From an uncultured Flavobacteriales bacterium (GTDB lineage: Bacteria > Bacteroidota > Bacteroidia > Flavobacteriales_D > Sanyastnellaceae): a stretch of 17,264 bases of DNA. The position numbers were made by a program, and so were the translations under genes. The notes below the pieces were generated by a model, which was given only the letters and a program-made list of their open reading frames with translations, was not told where the DNA came from and searched no databases. The DNA lies in assembly GCA_938092195.1 (NCBI GenBank), contig CALKHD010000089.1, positions 1 to 17,264 on the forward strand, in the 5' to 3' direction. Positions 14,501-17,264 of this stretch are shown in pieces (position 1 is the first letter of the stretch; each line of letters starts with the position of its first letter).

Positions 14501-17264
14501 AGTTGTCGGCCTCTGCGTCCGTGCAACCACTGTACAAGCATGACCCGTCATCGGTGTTGGCCGAAGCGTCAAAATTGTCGGCTTCGGTGTCAATACAGCC
14601 ATAGTAAATACAGGTCCCATCGTCAGAATTGGCCCCAGCATCAAAGTTGTCGGCTTCGGCATCCGTACATCCGTAATAAATGCAGGATCCGTCTTCGGTG
14701 TTGGCCTCAGCATCAAAGTTGTCGGCTTCAGGGTCGATGCATCCGTAATAGATACAAGACCCGTCGTCGGTGTTGGCCACACTGTCGAAGTTGGCCGCCG
14801 CTTCATCCGTGCAACCTTCGATCAGGCATGAGCCATCTTCGTCAGTGGCTGATGGATTAAAGTTGATGGCGATGTCGTTCGTGCAACCCGCGATTTCAGC
14901 TTCGTCACACACTCCATCTCCGTCGACGTCGTTCAAGCAATTTTCGTCGCAGTCCACGTAATCCACACCGTAGATGTCGAGGGGATACTCACAAGAGCCA
15001 TCTTCTTGGGTGGCCAGCGCATCGTAGTTGCAGGCCGCAGGGTCTGTACAACCCAAACAAGAGATGTAGTCACAGCTATCGTCATCTGTGTTGGCCACCT
15101 CATCATAATTGCAAGCCGACTCATCGGTACAACCAAGGAAGATGCAAGAACCATCGTCCACGTTGGCTCCAGAATCATAGTTGGAGGCGTTCTCCTCAAT
15201 GCAGCCCGGGAACAAACAAGAGTTGTCATCGGCGTTCGCATCGGCGTCGTAATTGCTGGCAGTTTCATCCGTACAACCCAGGTACAAGCAATCTCCGTTG
15301 TCGAAGGTCGCATCGGGGTTGTAGTTGTCTGCAGCAGGGTCCTGACAGCCGGCAAATAAGCACGTTCCGTTGTCTTGCGTTGCAAAGAAGTTGAAGTTCA
15401 GCGCACTGGGGTTGGTACAACCTGGGATCACACATGAACCATCGTCAAACGTCGCCGCCGGGTTGTAGTTCGTGGCAAAAGGCAAGGTGCAACCTCCAGT
15501 GGCACAAGACCCATCATTGATGTTGGCATCGGGGTTGTAGTTGGCCGATGACGGGTTGGTACATCCCAAGATCAAGCAGGAACCATTGTCAATCGTGGCA
15601 ATCCCACTGTAGTTGATGGCCAACGGATTGGTGCAACCTGCAATGATGCAGCTGCCATCGTCCACCACCGCGTTCGAGGCGTAGTTCACCGCCAGCGGAT
15701 TGGTGCATCCATACACCTGACAGGTGTTGTCATCGAGCGTGGCGTCTGGGTTGTAGTTCACCGCGTCTTCATCGGTGCAACCGAGTAGAATGCAGGATCC
15801 ATCGTCCACATCGGCGAGGGCACTGTAGTTGATCGCTGCTGAATTTGTGCAGCCACCAAAAGCACAACTTCCGTCTTCCACTGTGGCTTCTGGGTTGTAG
15901 TTGGTCGCTGTGGGATAGGTACAGCCCGAAGTGATGCAAGAGCCATCGTCGATGGTGGCGGTTTCATCGTAATTGTCCGCCGTGGCATCCGTACATCCTG
16001 AACAGGATTCGGATTCACAACTTCCATCTTCGTTCGTGGCGTCTTCGCTGTAGTTACAGGCCGTCTCATCTGTGCAACCTGGCACTTCATCTTCGTCGCA
16101 AATGCCATCTTCATCGGCATCGTTCAAGCAAGCGCCTGTGCAATCCACGTTGTCGACTCCGTACTCATCGACTGGGAAGCTGCAACTTCCATCGTCCTCA
16201 TTGGACATGGGGTCGTAGTTGCAGGCCCCCATTTGAGTGCAACCGGCATAGATGCAGTTGCCATCATCGGCGTTGGCTTCGGCGTCAAAATTGTCGGCCT
16301 CTGGGTCGGTACAGCCCAAATACTCGCAACTGCCATCTTCATTGTTGGCATTGCTGTTGTAGTTGTCGGCCTCGGCATCCGTGCAGCCTGAAATCACACA
16401 GGTGCCATTTTCGAGGTTCGCGCTGCTGTTGTAGTTGTCGGCTTCCGGATTGGTACAACCAGGGAACAAGCAAGAGCCGTCATCGGTGTTGGCACCAGGT
16501 TCGTAATTGGCTGCTGTTTCATCCGTGCATCCTTCAAACAAACAAGTTCCATCGTCCACCGTGGCAATGGGGTTGTAGTTGGTGGCCGAGGGTGAAGTGC
16601 ACCCCGCATAATCACAACTGCCGTCATTGGTGTTGGCAGTCTCATCATAGTTGCCCGCAAAAGGATCGGTGCAACCGTAGAACAAACAACTGCCATCAAA
16701 GACCGTGGCCTCTGGGTTGTAGTTGTCCGCAGAAGGGTCCGTACATCCGCTGTAAATGCAGCTGCCATCGTCCACGTCCGCATCGCCGTCAAAGTTGTCG
16801 GCTGTGACATCGGTGCAACCCGCATACTCGCAGCTTCCATCGTCGTAGGCCGCGTCATCGGTGTTGATCGCATTGGGGTCGGTGCAACCACAATCAGGTG
16901 CTCCAAACGTCGCTACATAGCGCAAGTCCATATCGGTATCACCATTGGGGAACACCTGAACACGCATGGATCCACTCAAGTCACCATCTGTGGTGAACTG
17001 ACCGATCAAAACGCGTTGATCCTCTCCTGAAACCCCGTTCGAAGCCGAGTTCAGGACGTACCATCCACCACCGGTGCCGTCGTTGATCAGAATGTTGTCA
17101 CCTGCTTCAAAGGCCACAGTCCAGCTGGGAGACACCCCAGACACAGTGGCCACATCTTCCTCTCCATTTGAAGAGTTCGCTTTTTGATCCAACCCAATGG
17201 TGACCCAGCTGTCATAAGCCAGTTCGGGCACAAATCCGAGCAAAATGTCGGTGATCACCGCCGG
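11562..17264 (-). CDS. Giant secreted cysteine-repeat protein with TSP3-like inserts and dockerin/EF-hand tail, 5' truncated
   Basis: At least 1900 residues are visible and the frame is open to the right edge, so the N-terminus and signal are missing; the GTG at 17256-17258 is probably just an internal codon. Order from the N-terminal side: part of a beta-rich domain (YDSWVTIG), 50 repeats of about 24 residues of the form GCTDxxAxNY...DDGSC interrupted by four TSP3-like inserts, a full copy of the YDSWVTIG domain, three repeats, an EF-hand/dockerin-like loop, two repeats, a second such loop, and the end ECGAE. Each repeat has two Cys and several Asp, suggesting disulfides and calcium binding. 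This repeat type is known from large secreted proteins of marine Flavobacteriales. No T9SS sorting domain is visible at the C-terminus. A structural, adhesive surface or matrix role is inferred; no enzyme domain is seen. Confidence 0.92.
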   Translation of the reverse strand, partial: PAVITDILLGFVPELAYDSWVTIGLDQKANSSNGEEDVATVSGVSPSWTVAFEAGDNILINDGTGGGWYVLNSASNGVSGEDQRVLIGQFTTDGDLSGSMRVQVFPNGDTDMDLRYVATFGAPDCGCTDPNAINTDDAAYDDGSCEYAGCTDVTADNFDGDADVDDGSCIYSGCTDPSADNYNPEATVFDGSCLFYGCTDPFAGNYDETANTNDGSCDYAGCTSPSATNYNPIATVDDGTCLFEGCTDETAANYEPGANTDDGSCLFPGCTNPEADNYNSSANLENGTCVISGCTDAEADNYNSNANNEDGSCEYLGCTDPEADNFDAEANADDGNCIYAGCTQMGACNYDPMSNEDDGSCSFPVDEYGVDNVDCTGACLNDADEDGICDEDEVPGCTDETACNYSEDATNEDGSCESESCSGCTDATADNYDETATIDDGSCITSGCTYPTATNYNPEATVEDGSCAFGGCTNSAAINYSALADVDDGSCILLGCTDEDAVNYNPDATLDDNTCQVYGCTNPLAVNYASNAVVDDGSCIIAGCTNPLAINYSGIATIDNGSCLILGCTNPSSANYNPDANINDGSCATGGCTLPFATNYNPAATFDDGSCVIPGCTNPSALNFNFFATQDNGTCLFAGCQDPAADNYNPDATFDNGDCLYLGCTDETASNYDADANADDNSCLFPGCIEENASNYDSGANVDDGSCIFLGCTDESACNYDEVANTDDDSCDYISCLGCTDPAACNYDALATQEDGSCEYPLDIYGVDYVDCDENCLNDVDGDGVCDEAEIAGCTNDIAINFNPSATDEDGSCLIEGCTDEAAANFDSVANTDDGSCIYYGCIDPEADNFDAEANTEDGSCIYYGCTDAEADNFDAGANSDDGTCIYYGCIDTEADNFDASANTDDGSCLYSGCTDAEADNFDAGANVDDGSCLYFGCTDMAADNYDEGANSDDGTCIYYGCTDVNADNFDEGANTDDGTCEYLGCTDETASNYDAQANVDDGSCTYPGCTDSFADNYDPEANLEDGSCLYMGCTDQTAINYDDFANVDDGSCLFLGCTDPEADNFDPQANFESGDCEYWGCTNPDADNYDPDANVDNGFCVVLGCTDPAAANYNPDANTNAGNCLYGGCLDPAYMEYDPTADVDDGSCLTLIVDGCTDPEFTEFNAEANVDDGSCSTPVVEGCTDPNFLEFDPAANTYDGSCMTPVISGCTNPFFTEYNEFANTDDGSCATPVEEGCTDSSFLEYNPQANTDDGSCETPVVVGCLEELACNYNADANTAGDCQYPVDIYGVNYVDCDGACLNDLDEDGICDQEEVGGCTDSEAVNYSADATDEDGSCLYGGCIDSDYIEYDPTADVDDGSCQVLVFEGCTDPDYLEYNAEANVDDGSCAELVIYGCTDPTACNFSGGYNTDDGSCIYADQVYGSDLVDCFGNCYNDADGDGVCDEEELGGCTDNGACNYSEIVTEDDGSCEYCSCYEPEIVPGPDTLYFESDSAGYGAKLVRVMEHVGGDLDGLTTYRLYVTAASEDDKLSSVFGNGELPLNLNTSTSWYQEGVGSNYGSAINPLLFNFMPSLEYDSWVTIGIEQTPNTALGQAEVQAVSSPGQNWLAAFSSGGGIDIDDATGGAWFVTNDATNGIAGENLDVLVAQLTTDGEINGVINFQMFLGGDPNVDIRPTVAVSSAGMASSVVSICGCTNPESENYSADAVYDDGSCGAAPGCTYPTALNYNPLALGDNGTCLYSGCTVDYYRNYTTYATVDDGNCTDAPPCPDSNGDGSIGALEITDLLVYYNTDGGGCGILNPLSPAELGVEPCAMPGADCGDEGCVYPSALNFDPGAITDDGSCFWTGCTDPEAQNYQPLANLDDGTCVAPICWDFDFNGSVGIQDLLDLLLLFNSECGAE
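11610..11645 (-). other. EF-hand/dockerin-like calcium loop 2
   Basis: The 12 residues DFDFNGSVGIQD fit the EF-hand loop (D1, D3, N5, G6, V8, D12), followed by the helix LLDLLLLF and the C-terminal Cys. Two repeats and a linker separate it from loop 1, so the two halves are not adjacent as in a standard dockerin. Confidence 0.8.
11922..11957 (-). other. EF-hand/dockerin-like calcium loop 1
   Basis: The 12 residues DSNGDGSIGALE fit the canonical EF-hand loop (D1, N3, D5, G6, I8, E12), followed by ITDLLVYY as the exiting helix and preceded by Cys. This is the arrangement of a dockerin half. Confidence 0.8.
12192..12840 (-). repeat. YDSWVTIG domain, copy 2 (complete)
   Basis: About 216 residues between repeats 50 and 51, from YEPEIVPGPDTLYF through TTYRLYVTAASEDD, SSVFGNG, YDSWVTIGIEQ, GGAWFVTND and VLVAQLTTDG to MFLGGDPNVDIR. 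It is flanked by unpaired-looking Cys residues (CSC before, ICGC after). I recall this domain type from secreted proteins of marine Bacteroidota but cannot name a Pfam family. Confidence 0.8.
12915..13010 (-). other. TSP3-like insert 4
   Basis: A 32-residue insert between repeats 49 and 50: VYGSDLVDC, then YNDADGDGVCDEEE. It is one residue longer than the others and the most divergent, but keeps the three Cys and the acidic loop. Confidence 0.8.
13080..13241 (-). repeat. Two further 27-residue variant repeats
   Basis: Repeats 47-48 (2 x 81 bases). YIEYDPTADVDDGSC and YLEYNAEANVDDGSC closely match repeats 40 and 41, and the repeat before each pair ends in CLYGG. The pair therefore looks like a duplicate of the 39-41 segment. 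Confidence 0.85.
13314..13406 (-). other. TSP3-like insert 3
   Basis: A 31-residue insert between repeats 45 and 46: IYGVNYVDC, then LNDLDEDGICDQEE. It is closest to insert 2; the following repeat also has ATDEDGSC as after insert 2. Confidence 0.8.
13476..13880 (-). repeat. Five 27-residue variant repeats
   Basis: Repeats 40-44, exactly 5 x 81 bases. The N(Y/F) of the core is replaced by E(Y/F) (YMEYDP, FTEFNA, FLEFDP, FTEYNE, FLEYNP), and each has three extra residues after the final Cys (TLIVD, TPVVE, TPVIS, TPVEE, TPVVV). The changed length and the changed core position always occur together. Confidence 0.9.
14313..14816 (-). repeat. Most homogeneous block of the array (seven 72-base units)
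   Basis: Repeats 27-33, exactly 7 x 72 bases. The units share ADNFDA-ANTDDGSCIYY-like sequence with few changes (EADNFD in four consecutive units, SCIYY or TCIYY in five). Nucleotide identity between units is visibly higher than elsewhere, suggesting recent duplication or gene conversion. Confidence 0.85.
14889..14981 (-). other. TSP3-like insert 2
   Basis: A 31-residue insert between repeats 25 and 26: IYGVDYVDC, then LNDVDGDGVCDEAE. Same length and three Cys as insert 1, again after an ACNY-type repeat. Confidence 0.8.
16080..16172 (-). other. TSP3-like insert 1
   Basis: A 31-residue insert between repeats 10 and 11: YGVDNVDC, then LNDADEDGICDEDE. The acidic DxDxDGxCD loop resembles thrombospondin type 3 calcium repeats. 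It holds three Cys and follows an ACNY-type repeat. Confidence 0.8.
16893..17264 (-). repeat. YDSWVTIG domain, copy 1 (partial)
   Basis: Protein segment from the right edge to just before repeat 1, with YDSWVTIGLDQ, GGGWYVLN, GVSGEDQRVLIGQFTTDG and VQVFPNGD. It aligns along its length with copy 2 near the C-terminus, which has about 90 further residues at its front; that front half of copy 1 must lie beyond the window. Confidence 0.85.

Larger units (their letters stand above)
12841..16889 (-). repeat. Main tandem array: 50 cysteine repeats
   Basis: Fifty consecutive coding repeats, mostly 24 residues (72 bases). The core is GC(T/I)(D/N) ... A-x-N-(Y/F) ... A ... (D/E)(D/N)G(S/T)C followed by three variable residues, often (I/L)Y(Y/A/S). 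Variation is mostly at the third codon positions and in the spacer residues. Three classes occur: standard (two Cys), ACNY-type with a third Cys, and a 27-residue type with E(Y/F) in place of N(Y/F). Four 31-32-residue inserts interrupt the array. Confidence 0.95.

Noticed and set aside
11535..16807. Plus-strand open frames opposite the giant repeat gene (for example 11535-12131, 13326-13736, 15006-15359)
   Set aside because: They are by-products of the repetitive minus-strand coding sequence, giving low-complexity proteins with repeated shadow motifs and no start context.
12840..16889. Regular 72-base periodicity resembling a CRISPR or satellite array
   Set aside because: The period is a multiple of three, the frame stays open throughout, and the conserved parts encode a coherent Cys/Asp repeat; no constant repeat with unique spacers exists.
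17256..17258. GTG as the true start of the giant repeat gene
   Set aside because: The frame continues open to the edge, there is no signal peptide, and the domain that follows lacks its front half as judged from copy 2.

Overview
The window looks like part of a Bacteroidota chromosome, most likely a marine Flavobacteriales-like lineage. Three things point there. A large secreted protein ends in a gliding-motility-type (CHU_C) C-terminal domain and is followed at once by a PorP/SprF-like outer-membrane gene. Another secreted protein ends in a type A type IX secretion (T9SS) sorting signal. There are many Bacteroidota-type lipoproteins and a giant array of cysteine-paired GCTD...DDGSC repeats. 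The base composition looks fairly balanced for the phylum. No rRNA, tRNA, insertion sequence, integrase or CRISPR was seen.

Layout. (1) 1-648: 3' part of asnB (plus strand). (2) 744-1130: a small orphan gene. (3) 1155-2378, minus strand: a secreted propeller-like protein with a T9SS sorting tail. (4) 2475-11367, plus strand: seven genes packed without gaps (start/stop overlaps of 1 or 4 bases, gaps of at most 7). They are two related lipoproteins resembling the ends of DUF1549/DUF1553 proteins, a Tat-exported DUF1501 protein, a lipoprotein with a CX4CH haem-like motif, a small beta-type lipoprotein, a 1226-residue CUB/CHU_C surface protein, and a PorP/SprF-like protein. (5) 11508-11531: a strong intrinsic terminator serving the minus strand. 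(6) 11562-17264, minus strand: a secreted repeat protein of at least 1900 residues whose 5' end lies beyond the right edge.

How the parts may work together. The seven-gene block puts a periplasmic or exported alkaline-phosphatase-fold type protein (DUF1501) and its usual kind of partners (DUF1549/1553-like and haem-like proteins, best known from Planctomycetes) in one transcription unit with a T9SS adhesin and its PorP/SprF partner. This suggests an envelope assembly that is exported and displayed together. Its substrate cannot be read from the sequence, and it is the best candidate here for an undescribed system. The giant repeat protein is a second highlight: 55 repeats, four thrombospondin-3-like inserts, two copies of a larger beta-rich domain, two EF-hand/dockerin-like loops at the C-terminus, and a strict cysteine-parity pattern that suggests a disulfide-locked, calcium-binding surface fibre.

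Intergenic gaps are all short (longest 11368-11561, 194 bases). Apart from the terminator and weak promoter-like elements, nothing was recognised in them.
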